64,000 nucleotides of DNA from Hydractinia symbiolongicarpus (Eukaryota; Cnidaria; Hydrozoa; Anthoathecata; Hydractiniidae), in assembly GCF_029227915.1 (NCBI RefSeq), contig NC_079888.1:19384001-19448000 (forward strand), given 5' to 3'. The stretch's first letter is position 1; each line of letters starts with the position of its first letter. The position numbers and the translations under genes are program-made. Under the pieces are notes generated by a model. The model worked only from the letters and a program-made list of their open reading frames with translations. It ran no database searches and was not told where the DNA came from. This document shows positions 34,854 through 46,428 of this stretch, piece after piece.

Positions 34854-37800
34854 TTACACCTTGACCTCGTCAGTATGAACATATATTGGATTTTTTTCAT
34901 GGCAATTCTTCACGTACAGTGGATTTTGCGAAACGTCGTGGGATACGGCATACGTATATTCCGACATCGTTGGGTTTTCACTAACGTTAATCTGACAAGT
35001 CGGATATAAATATTCGTGTGATGTTACATCGCTCTTGATGTTAGGAACAGCATAGGACGATGAGTATATTGGATTTCTTGCAATTTCACTGGATTTATTT
35101 TCATGAGTGTCATAGGAAGGATTAGTGACATCTTGTTTTTTACTTTTTATCGATTGTCCGTCATCATTGGCTATAACGACATGCTTGGTTTTACCGCCAT
35201 CTTTGTTTAGTCCGCCATCTTTCGAGTGTTCGTAGTAAGGGTTGCAGGTTTCTTTAGTATTCTAACGAAAGAAAGAAAAATAAGATTAATATTATCCTAG
35301 TTTTTACCCCAGGAATTTTCTGCATCCTTCGCACAAGATTCCTTCTCTGCGCGGAATCGGACAAAAACTGCTACGTCACAATTTTGAGATGATTGATAAA
35401 TGATATCCGCCATATTGATCCTAACCGATGTAACAGATAAATGTTTCGTGTACCTCGTCTTGAAGACCAGCCATATTTGAATACGCATAATCGTACGGGG
35501 AATCGTTTCGTGATCTCATCAATGGTTGTTGTATTGTCTGGTATTGGTGAGATTTTTCTAAAGTAAAAATTTGTAGTAACACAGCTGATGTGTAGCCACA
35601 AAAGTTTTTTAAAACCGAAAAAATTCAAAATTCCTTTCTCACCTTTTTCATGTAAAAATAATGTAGCAATTGGATCTCCTGAAAAAACACAGCAAAAGAA
35701 GTGTTAATACTAACGCTATCAACAAAATTATAAACCAACAATGAGCATTTTTATTTTTTGGATAATATAATATAGATTTATAATTTGATTATCTTCAGGT
35801 CTCAAATGCAAAATGAAACAAGATTAAAAATCAATGAATAAATATGTTCTTATATCTTCTGTAGACAGGGAAACTTTTATTAAGCTGTTAACTATTTGTA
35901 GTAAAGATGTTATAATGTTGACAAACAATGGTTTACACCGCAAAATAGATGATTTAGCAATAGGCAGTCCTCTGGCGCCCATGGTAGCCAATGGCCGGTT
36001 GAGTAGTTTAATTCAACAATCCAACAAAAGAGATGATTCGTTATTGCATAGTCGATACATGGATGATATTTTACGAGAAGTTAAAAGGAATCTGATAGAT
36101 TGGTAAAAATGAATTCCTTACACCCCACATTAAAATTTACTGTAGAATGATAGAAGAATGAGTCGATCGCATTTCTTGATATGCAAAAAATTAACACTGG
36201 ATATAAGTTAATTTCCACTTGATATACAAAGTCCAATGATACGGGACTGCTAATAAACTTTCATTCACTTGCACCTTTGAAATATAAGAATTCAGTGGTT
36301 ATTGGTATGATCCACAGGATCTTCAGAAATTGCAGTTCTCAAAAAATCCTTAAGCTTACAGCGAGCAAAAACAATTCTTGAGAAAAATAGGTGTCCAAAG
36401 TCTTCTGTTTGCTCTATTATAAGAGACACTTTGAAGCAAATAATTATTTGAAAAAGAATGTGTTGAGTCTGAGGAAAGGAAGGAAGAAGAAGATAGAAAA
36501 TTTTGATTATTGAAGGGAAGATCTCAGACCAATCTAAAAAATATCTTACGAAATTAAAGCGCTATTGTCAGGTTATTTTCACTTTAAAGAAATTTTAAAT
36601 TGTTATACCCTCGTAAAATCATCTGCGGATAAATCTCTCAAAAGTGGTGTTGTTTACAAGATTCCATACCCGCGATGCAATTCGTGTTATGTCGGCCGGA
36701 TGCACTCAGTGAACCGTCTAAATGACTCTTGAAGCATTGTTACTCATTGTGTTTTTTTGCTTTTTGCATTTTCTTATGTAAGCCAATGTCTTAAAATTGA
36801 TATCAGTGATAATGGTTTCATCTACTGTTTGTACTTGCAGTAATTTATCAAATTACATAGTTCAGCTGGAACGTCGTTTTGTTTAAAACAGTCAACAATC
36901 GAATTTCTAGGACCAGCAGAGTTTGAGTCATAGCTTATATTACGTAATCTTTTAACACCTTGGTTGAACTCACCTGAATTACTTGTTGCCATTTCAACCA
37001 CTGCGTTGTCTTTCTTTCTAAAGAAGTGAATAATTTTAAAAATTAAGTTTTAAAAGAGATAGGATTGGGTTCACTACGGCAAATAAAATCGCACACTGGA
37101 CCGACCTCGGTGTATAACTATTCTCTTATGGAGTGATACTTTGAAAAAGGTATCTAAATGTAGCATGGGTACAAGCAAAGAAAAACAAATAAACAAATAA
37201 ACTTACGTCGGAATGGATTTTTCACATATTTTGCGTACAATGATGAAAAGGAACAAAACAGTGACAATCAATGCTGCGCAAGTTACACCAATAATAACTG
37301 CCATTTTTCCACTGCCAGTGTCTTCACGCTCACTTCTTACAGCAACCTATATCAATTACAATATTTAGTTATTTTTTCTATTAGGTCATACGTGTGATCA
37401 AATCAGAAATGCAACTTTCCGCGAAAAGAAATTTGCGATTTATCGACCATATTCCCGGTTTTTTTCCACAAAATGTACCAGTATCAGTCATCGCGAAAAA
37501 TAACTTTTTTAAAATTGACAGACAGGCGAACCTAAAGACCAACTTTCCGTGTCTTAACATATCCTACCTATCATTCGCTATAGTTGCATTTTATTAATTT
37601 TGATTTCTCGGCATCTGCAAAAATTAATTCACACCAAAAAATTTGTAAACACCCAATTTAAGAAAAGGTATTTTCATAAAGTGAAGATAAAAAAGTGCAA
37701 AAGAAATTCGCGGAAATTACCTCAATTACGGTTTGGGTAGTTCATTAATGCAAAATGGTCTTTCGTCAAGTACTAAAAGCTACTCAACTCCGCCCAGCTC

Positions 37801-40800
37801 TCGATTTATGTTCTTGTATTTCCAATACATGTAAGGGCTAATGTATATTTCAATCGATAACCTTATTCCATACTGACTATGGCATTATTTACAGATTTTT
37901 ATGACTACAATATTTGGTAAATTTTTGAGGGAATTAGGGAACAAGAATTTTGTTTTTTGGAAATAAAAACCTACCGAATTTAATTTTATATAGTCCTTTT
38001 AATGTTCCACAGCTTTTTTGGAAGTATTTAATACAAAATAGATAAATTATCTAACATTTGCCCTGTGTTTACCTTTTCAAGATGCTAAGGTTTTTTTTAG
38101 GACAGAAAGGGGTTTTCCTGTTTAAATATGCCTAAATTTATTAACCGAAAGACTTTATTTCATTTGCCAATTCGCAAAAGCACGCGAAAACCTCTCTGCA
38201 GTAACTTAAGGATTGCATTCTTCTTTTTACCTCCGTTTTGCTCGACGTAATCCATCCCAACGTTGTTGTGCTTTTACTAAAAGACGTTTCAGTTGTAACG
38301 GCTAACGTTTCAGTTTTAGCGGCTGACGTTTCTCTCCTGACGGATGGCGATACATTTGTTGAGATAGTCGTAGATATTGTGCGGACTAACGCTTCAGTTG
38401 TGACAGTAGTCGGTGAATTCGTAACAAAAGTACGTTCTGTTGTTGTTACTGTTTTTTGTGTCGGAAAGGTTTCTAGAAAAATGTGAGTGAGAATGATATT
38501 AACCTGAATATATAATCAAATATTCAGGTTAACAAATGTTAAAATTTAGGAATAACAAAAATAATATATAAATATAAAACAACTGGAACTTTCTGATTTC
38601 TTTTGAAGATTCATACATTTGAAAATTACGAGCATAGCTACTTCTCGTTTACTAGAATACAACATAGTAACTTTGCCGTCTCCACACCGCAGCTTGTTTA
38701 TTTCATGCCCGTTGTATAGTAATTTAATTACTTCGTGCTAAGAGGAAAACAAGGATGCAAAGAATACCGATACGGGAAATATACATGCGATAGGCGATTT
38801 CCTATGAATTTTCCACTGGCTAGTAACTACTATACCTAACTAGTATAACAACTAGTACGAACAAACGGTACCGAGGATGAATTTCCTGTCTATAAAAACT
38901 ATATGTACATTTTTTTCAATATCCTCCCAATAGAAAACATCGCATTAAATACACTGCAGGCTATATGCTGCAATAGCACAACTTTTCAAGGTGTGTAGAA
39001 CAATGAAACAATATTTAAAATCAGCTAGTTGTGTGTATTATAGCATGCAATTCTTTACTGCTTAGCTATATAGGAATTAGAATACACCCCTCTCTCGACA
39101 AATAATTTCTCAGGGATTTTTAATGGAAGTGTAGGAAAGCAGGTAGTGAAGATCTCTAAGAAGAAGCCGAAATCAGTAATAACTAACGGGCGGCCATTGT
39201 TATGAATCAACGAATTCGCTTGCCCGTCGAAACAAAATGAATAAACAGACAAAATACGACCATCATTATAGAGACTAGTCAATTACTCATTAATAAATTA
39301 CTTCCTTTGCGAGTTGCGAGGGACCTATAAAAAAGCGCTTTGAACCAACAAAATAATGGTAGTCATATATAACTTATGAAAAAATCCAAAGTTTTCCTAT
39401 CAGCAAAATCATTTACTTAGCTAGAATATCATACAAATGTAATATAAAACTTCAAATGCTTCCAGTCATCTTTACATTGCGTTAATCTTAAAAGAGATAA
39501 AAATACTAAGAAGAGAAGAGACAAAATTAGTTCTCTGTTCTACTTACTGCTATTGTCTACGTAAACTCCTTCTATTGTCATTAGAAATGGTATTGTTAGG
39601 TGCGAATTTCCATCTTTGCACTGAAGAGGTAATTTTACTAACATTCCGTATGCTTTGGCGAGATCTCTTTTCGAAGCAGTGTACTATAAAGCAATCGAAA
39701 TTAATTAATACCAGGGAGAAATGACCACGCATATGCATAAAACGCAAGATCGTGCAATAACAAAGCAACTATGTTCACACTTACTTTCAAACAAAGCGAC
39801 CTTGTTGTGTTTCTTACCAACTCAAAGTAGTCCATAAATTGGAAATCAATTCCGCCAGTTACAATGTTAATAAAATACATTCCACCCAAATTACAATCGG
39901 TGACACCATCAATGGGAAGTGAAAAGCTAACGCAAGAATTCAACGTATCCTCGCCGACTAATGGGATAATATCGTTTCGTACCGAAAATGTAACTAATTT
40001 AACTAAACAGATAAGCAGTTGAAAATCAAAAGATAAGAAATATGGATGCTTAATCAATGACTTTTTATCGGTTTAACTCTCGTACTCAAAAGTATTAGAA
40101 ACGAGGCTTACAACAGGTAAAGTAGTAAGCCCGTTTGCCAGCTGAACACAAAGACGCCAATCGTCTTAAAGTCTATTCCAGTAACCTTAAAGTTTTGTGT
40201 ATGCAGATGCTACATCCTCGATTTGGAGTTTTTAACTTGATCAAAATGTTTTAATGACGACACGCCTGTTGTCATGATTATTTACTGAATAATAGAGGTA
40301 GTTTAAAAAAACATTTAGTTAAAAAAAAATTAATTTTAGCTTCCACCACCACTCTTCCCTCAATACACACTCTATCTTGGCTTATCACAGTCCTGTTCAA
40401 AATATAAAAAGTGCAACAAGCCCTGGAAACGAGATTGAGAGTTAACAACATTTTTAATTTTGTCAGAATTAAAGTTATCGGTACAAGACTGGCAATAAGG
40501 CTTGACCTTAAGTACCACAATACAATTTATCCACTTAGGATGGAGAAAACGAATAAATGATATGTGAAGCTTTTACCTTTTAAGATTTTCTCAATTTCCA
40601 TTTTACTTTTACATCCGTGGAGGTATGAGTAAAAAACCGTCTTGGTATTGCAGCTACAATGGGTACAAGGAACTCCACCGCAGCTAGCATTTCTTAAACT
40701 GCAGAATGAAGTATCATTATACGGGTTGGTGAACTCATCAATGGATTGATATATGGATGAAGAACGTTTACGCTCTACTACTACCAGTAAATTGGCTGTA

Positions 40801-40844
40801 CTGATGCCGAGTACTGTGCACACGAAGTATTGAAGCTTGTACAT
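34854..40844 (-). CDS. Receptor A: type I membrane protein with Cys-rich ectodomain and five NPxY tail motifs
   Basis: Nine exons (transcription order): 40577-40844, 39818-40002, 39548-39683, 38231-38472, 37207-37346, 36974-37017, 35643-35678, 35454-35557, 34854-35261. Together they encode 520 residues. The start is the ATG at 40842-40844, which begins a signal peptide (MYKLQYFVCTVLGISTANLL). Cysteines 48, 55, 60, 63, 65 and 78 form C-x6-C-x4-C-x2-C-x-C-x12-C around an NAS glycosylation sequon. Exons 2-3 add a further ectodomain region, exon 4 an 80-residue Thr/Ser-rich mucin-like stalk, and exon 5 the membrane span (about 292-314). The tail has NPYY, NPSY, NPIY, NPLY and NPIY at 392, 432, 448, 498 and 509. 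NPxY motifs bind PTB domains and clathrin adaptors in known receptors. I know no named family for this ectodomain; a recognition receptor is inferred. AATAAA follows about 150 bp after the stop (34697-34702). Confidence 0.82.
35834..36760 (+). mobile_element. Penelope-like element remnant in an intron of receptor A, copy 1
   Basis: Plus-strand frames give the RT core in pieces: FIKLLTICSKDV, then HRKIDDLAIGSPLAPMVAN and RYMDDIL (the catalytic YxDD-type motif). After a frameshift come NSLHPTLKFTVE, TGLLINFHSLAPLKYKNSVV and SGVVYKIPYPRCNSCYVG, the start of a GIY-YIG endonuclease. Stops and frame changes make it inactive. It is antisense to the host gene, inside the intron between exons 6 and 7. 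Confidence 0.85.
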
Positions 40845-43800
40845 ACTAATGAAGAATAAATATAAAAAGTAAATGAATAAATAAATCAAAATAGAATATG
40901 ACATCTAAACGCTAAATGTTTAAATAAATAGCTAATTAACAAAAAACAACAACAAGGAAACGAACGAGCGAGAGAAAGCGTAACACGAAATATAAAACAA
41001 AACACATTGTTTGCTTCGAGCCTGTTACCCAGGGCCTATTACCTACAGCGATTATTGCATATCGCGCGCTTTCAATTTTTGAGCAGAATTAACGCACGAG
41101 AGTAATAAGTGCAAACTGAAAAAGAAAAGACAAAACAAAAACACATTCTGTGTTTGATACTAACTTTTCTTAGCCGCGCAAAAATTAAAGGTTGCGCAAA
41201 ATTTAACCAAGCAGCAGCAAAAATGTTTTCAAAACTTTTTCCAAATCTGACACTGTCTACAATCTCTAGGCATAAGCCAGACTGCAGTTTTGTATAGAAG
41301 ACTAGGTTTGTCATTATATTTTTAGATAAAATGCTGATTAGGCTTGATCCGGCGTATTTTTATATTCCACAACGTGGTAAGAATAGGGCAAATGTCCCGC
41401 ATTTTACACCATCGTAACTCAACCGGTGCGACTCGGTATGTATAATATATGTTACTAACAAGGCCTCTTAAAATATCACAAACAATCTGTGAATAATAAT
41501 ATAGCCTGTCAAGCATGTTGTATATACAAAACTGCCATAAATTGTAACAGCGGTGATAACAGTAAAACATCGTTCCCAGGATCCACCGACCCCTGATCCT
41601 TATAACGGAGCGGTCAACAATTTTCGCTGCTATAAGTTAATCAAAATGGCGCAGAAACGAGGGCGAATACCGGTAATTACCGGCTCCCAAAAATTTGTCA
41701 TGTATAACAACAAAACAGTTGTTTAGTAAACCTTTCTGGTTTTTTTTTACTAAACAGTGCTTTATTTTTTCTTATGCACAACAAAATTTTGTTGACACTA
41801 CCATACTGTTGTCAGAAATTAATTTGGCGTAATTACACTTTTAGTTTTCGGCGGTGTTCATGTCCTCGTTGTGAAGAAATAATTCTTCGCTCGTACAACA
41901 AATGTCTCCTGTAGGTGAAAATGATTTATCTAAAGAATTATAAAAGGAAAGCGAAGAAGGGAAAAATTTATGGGTACCGTCGTTGATTTTGAAGTGCTAC
42001 ATTGCCAACATGGCAAGCGTTTGTGGATAAAGAAAACCGTTTTTAGCCAAACTTGTGCTATTCGAAGTTACCATCTTTAGATCGCGGACAAACTGATGAG
42101 CGACGGTTGTCATTATGAATTAACGAAAATCCACCCGTATGTACTATTTTATGCATTACTTAGCACGACCCTGGACTTGCGAACACCCATACAAATTGCG
42201 GTTATTAACATTTGTCCCGTTTGGTCTAAAAATAGAGCGACTAGTCGTTAGCCTTGGAGATCTCCAAAAAGAACCTCACGAGAATTCGCCTGTTGCTATC
42301 AAAAGTACCATTTCTAGCTTACGGGAATTTGCCAGTCGAGTGGGAAAAATATATATGCTCTTTCTCCCTCGCACACAACATACAGAAAATGGGGTATTAT
42401 TAATATAGGGAAAATTGCAACACCTAAAAAGGGAAAATTGCAACACCTAAAAAAATATTTTACCTACATTATAAAAAGTTAGCCATGTCAACTATTAGCG
42501 CTTTTAAATTTTATACAATGTAGTATTACTCAACTGCATCTAGCAACCATCTTTGTACGACATTTTAACAAAATAAAAAACGATCTATTTATCCTCAGTG
42601 CGATAGGTAAACAAATGCCATAAAAACTAATATACCCAACAAATAAAAAACAACCTAGGTACTAGAGTTCTCCTGGTTTGCCTTATACGATGATACTTAT
42701 TAGCACAGAACACTGGAACCGAAGTGTGGTAACGTGAATAGTTTCCGTGACGTCACCATGTATTTTTAGTGCAGAATTTTTTTAAACCATATATGCCAAC
42801 TCCAACGTCTTGTAAGCCTAGGTAAACATAAATACGCGAACAAGTTTAAAATTCTTCGTATTTCTGTGTTGACAGGCTTTATCCTACCAAACGTGGAAAT
42901 AACTATTTGTTTAACCTATAGCAGGCGCTATTCTTCTACCCCGCCTTATTCCGTGTGTTCTTATGGTCTTAATACAAGCCGTTATCATAGGGCGGCGAAA
43001 TTCGTCTTAAAAACAAACTATTTTGAGTGCGAACTTGCTTATATCCGCCACTGATGGATGACTATGTTTATACTGCTGTAGTATTCTGACTGGACGTTTA
43101 TGTATCGCACAGGTGTCCGTCCGTTTAAGTCTTTACCCTAGATGATTAGACGCCCCCATGAATTTAAAATCTGGATTTACTGCAGTTTGTACATGTTTAC
43201 ACTATTTCAGAAAGATATTTATTTTTGCATTGCGCAATTTTTATTCAATAAAGAAGACCTAAGCTCGTCCCAGGCTCCATGTGATCTGATTAAACATAAA
43301 AAAGAAGCCGTGATAATAAAACCGATGCCGAGAAGATAATCTGGGAGATGTTTGCTGGTTGCAGTGATATAAAGCAAATGGATAACCTTTTTTATACCCC
43401 ATCGTTAGTAAAAAGTGCTGTAAATAATCGAATATATAACCCCAATAGCAGAAGCCAAACCAGCAATCTCGTTTCCAGGGTTTGGATATACACAAGACAT
43501 ATATAGACATAACTTAAATGTTTACATCACATGAAAAGTTTCATTCCGAAATTATTTTCAAAAAAGACAAAACTAGATAAGAAATACGTTCAACGGGCTA
43601 CAAAACGGCTGTTGGTTTTCGACCTTATTGACTTACACAAATTACCTTCTTAAAGCTAGTAACATAGCATTTTTAACAAATACATCTCCTCGTGCTGTCT
43701 CTGTTTCATCGTCAAAACAAACTTTTAATTTACTGATATTTAATACATTTTACAAACCGTAGCTTAATATACCGCCAATAATACTGAAGGGAAATTTTTC

Positions 43801-44666
43801 TTTTTAGAAAAAAAAGTAGCAAATTCATCAGAAAAAATTAATTGTTTATAAACAGGTTGTCTAGCCGTCTATGTGGTTCTAAGGTGTGTATAATTTCTTG
43901 CACATTGACCTTCTGAGTGGTCCGTTTATTACACGCTATTCCTTGAAAATTGCGGGAATCGAGCTTCCGAAATCGTTTCGTAGCCCTTAAAGTCCAACAC
44001 TTCATTTAATCTTTTGTGTGTGGAAAGTTGTAATGAATTGTAGGTGGAGAAACGTTTCATTATATTGAGCACTCCCTATGCGACAATAACTTTACGCAGA
44101 CTTCTACAAAAACACCTTTTGTGTATTCAATCATCTTGTACGGTTAGACACAGGAGAAACATTGAACAAGCAAGTACAACTCTTCATCACATAGAAAAAC
44201 ACGAACGCTGTGTTATGTAAGTAAAAGTTGCAACAAAAATATTTTACAGCATGTAAAAAAATATACTTCCTAATACGAAATGTAAATAAGAATATAAAAC
44301 TTCAAACATTTAAATAAAAATATAAATAAATAAATATAAATTAAGTCACCTATATAAATAATGTCATGTGAAACGTGCATGAATATTATACCTCCTGCAC
44401 CAAATATCGTTCACTGAAAAACTTTTGGGTAATCGAGTCGAAGGAGGAATTTACTAATTTACTTTTGCCTCTATGCCGCATGTACTTTTTAACACCCTAG
44501 AAGATTACCGCCCTTCTTTTAACGCCAGTGAAAATTCAAAAATATAAAAACATCACACAATGACCCAAGAGAAAAGCACTGGAGACAAAAAACAAACAAA
44601 CAAACAAACAAACAAAAGGCAAGTGACAAACAAGATTTATGCTTTTTTAACACCGATAAGGTGATG
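40845..44666. other. Intergenic region upstream of receptor A, copy 1
   Basis: Contains the 5' flank of receptor A and one MITE (43595-43986). Frames of 60-90 codons in this region, for example 42139-42408, lack recognised motifs or splice support. Confidence 0.5.
43595..43986. mobile_element. MITE, family member 2 (GGGCTAC termini)
   Basis: GGGCTACAAAACGG at the left and its inverse (CGTTTCGTAGCCC context) at the right. The interior is homologous to the element at 9668-10036, including TAAACAGGTTGTCTAGCCGT. Non-coding. Confidence 0.7.
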
Positions 44667-45221
44667 TCATTGATGAAAGATTACAGTCCCCACTTCGTCA
44701 TATTCTTTTCTTGCTGAGTCAGCACTACCATGCATTACGGATCCAACTTCGTCGTATTGATCAGACTGGAAAGCAAACGTTTTTGGTTTATCTCCACTTA
44801 AAAGAGGAGATTTGTCGTCATCAAAATCAATCCCGTTTTGGACAATTTGTTTTTCTTTGACATCGCTATACACAGATGTGTCGTAATCACTACCTGGAAT
44901 TTGATTAGCGCGTTTGTCAATTCGCTCTTCTGCGGGTGAATAGTACAGGTTTTCAGCTTGCTTGTCCTGCAATTATTTTAACATAATATATAAAACTATT
45001 ATTTTGCACATAGTGCAAAGATTTTACAAAAATCACAGACGACAGACAACGCGACAAAAATAGTAACAACAACAATGACGAAATAACGAAGACAAAAATA
45101 ATAATAATAATAATAAAACAACGACAAAAATGACAAAAATTGACAAAACAATAAATTACCTTCCCATCAACTACATCTACAGTTTCGTACTTTGGAATGT
45201 TATTTTCATCTTGACTTGTTA
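44667..45221 (-). pseudogene. Orphan 3' fragment of receptor B (last two coding exons)
   Basis: Exons 45160-45221 (62 nt) and 44667-44966 (300 nt with TGA) are identical by inspection to the last two exons of receptor B at 56735-56796 and 56242-56541. They encode TSQDENNIPKYETVDVVDGK and the 99-residue tail with YSDV and two YDEV motifs. The duplication boundary at 45373/45374 falls in the intron upstream, so seven of nine exons are absent. The acceptor and donor sites are intact. The upstream sequence is now the 3' flank of receptor A'. The fragment is either non-functional or used as extra tail exons. Confidence 0.9.
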
Positions 45222-46428
45222 CTGAAAAAAAAGAAACGTTTAAGTGGATTCACGCTAAGGAGACAATCACAAATCCTATTGCACGCTTTTTTGAATAAGA
45301 AACACCAATGTTTTGGTTCAGCCTTAATTTCATTTTTTATATATATATAAATTGAGTCTAACTTAAGTTTTTTGATTTGTAATTAAACAAATTCATACGG
45401 CGCGGTCGGGTCCTGCTAAATTGACTTTTAGGGAAAAAATAATAATGGCGGCGCTTTTTCTTGGGTAGGTTGGTAGCTAAATTTAACTTTACCCTTTCCC
45501 TCCCCCTCCCATCACTACAATCCTCCTAAAGCAACCTCGGCAATAGTGAACTGTTCAACTTTATAAAAACAGGAATCCATAATGGTAGACTAAGTAGGGA
45601 CAAACGAACTCAAAAAATATCTATGGCTAATGGCTTTGTTAATTAATCCAACTAAAACTTAATCAAACCTTTCAAACATTTTTGAAAAGCATTCAGCCTA
45701 AAAAAAAAGAAAATGTTTGCAAAGATTAATTTTTTTCCTTTTGCTATCACAGCGGTGTTAAAACAACAGCACTAAGTGGTTAGACTAAATTTGGGACTGG
45801 CAGAATTAGGGCCGGCGTTAATAGGACCGATAAGGTGGAGAAATGACGTGAATATCTTATATACTATAGCCATATTGCTTGCGGAAGAACATTCCTTATG
45901 ATGGTCAGAAGAAAACCAGGAGGTTAATCAACTTGTGCAGGTCACCTATCTTTACACTCTAAATACACGGACGGCTGATTCCACTAATTCCAAATTTTTA
46001 ACCCTATTCCTGCTGGACTATTGGAGGCTCCTAAATGCTGCCACCCTCTCTGTAATTTTAAAAGTTGTTGCTTAATAGACAAGGAACTTTGAAAGAGTGT
46101 TGCACAGGCCTTAAGTAGAACCTTCGATAAACAAACAGGAACTTGCTGGGCGTGAAAGGAAATATCTAAGCTCGCAAGCAAAAATTGTAAATTACCTTGC
46201 CATAAAAATGACGATGAGGATCTGCGCAACTGAAGGAGACTATAAAAGTAATTTTAAATTACATGCGCGTTTTTATTTCAATTCATTGACAATGATAAGT
46301 CACATATACATAGTTTTAACCTTCTTAATTATTTGAACGAGAACACCCTCGGTCTTGTCTTACTCATATAAAACAGATTCGTGTGAATTCTAGTGATCAT
46401 GATATATAACAATATTCATGTTACGCTG

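Larger units (their letters stand above)
33799..45373. repeat. 11,575-bp tandem duplication, copy 1
   Basis: This segment is followed directly by a second copy with the same length and no indel: every feature recurs exactly 11,575 bp later. It begins GATTTGTAATTAAACAAATT and ends AACTTAAGTTTTTT. The only base difference I found is C at 35874 against A at 47449; I did not compare every base. It contains gene A, its 3' and 5' flanks and the last two coding exons of gene B. Confidence 0.97.

Noticed and set aside
42139-42408. 89-codon plus-strand frame, repeated at 53714-53983
   Set aside because: Its repetition is due only to the tandem duplication. The sequence shows no known motif and lies in the receptor A upstream region.
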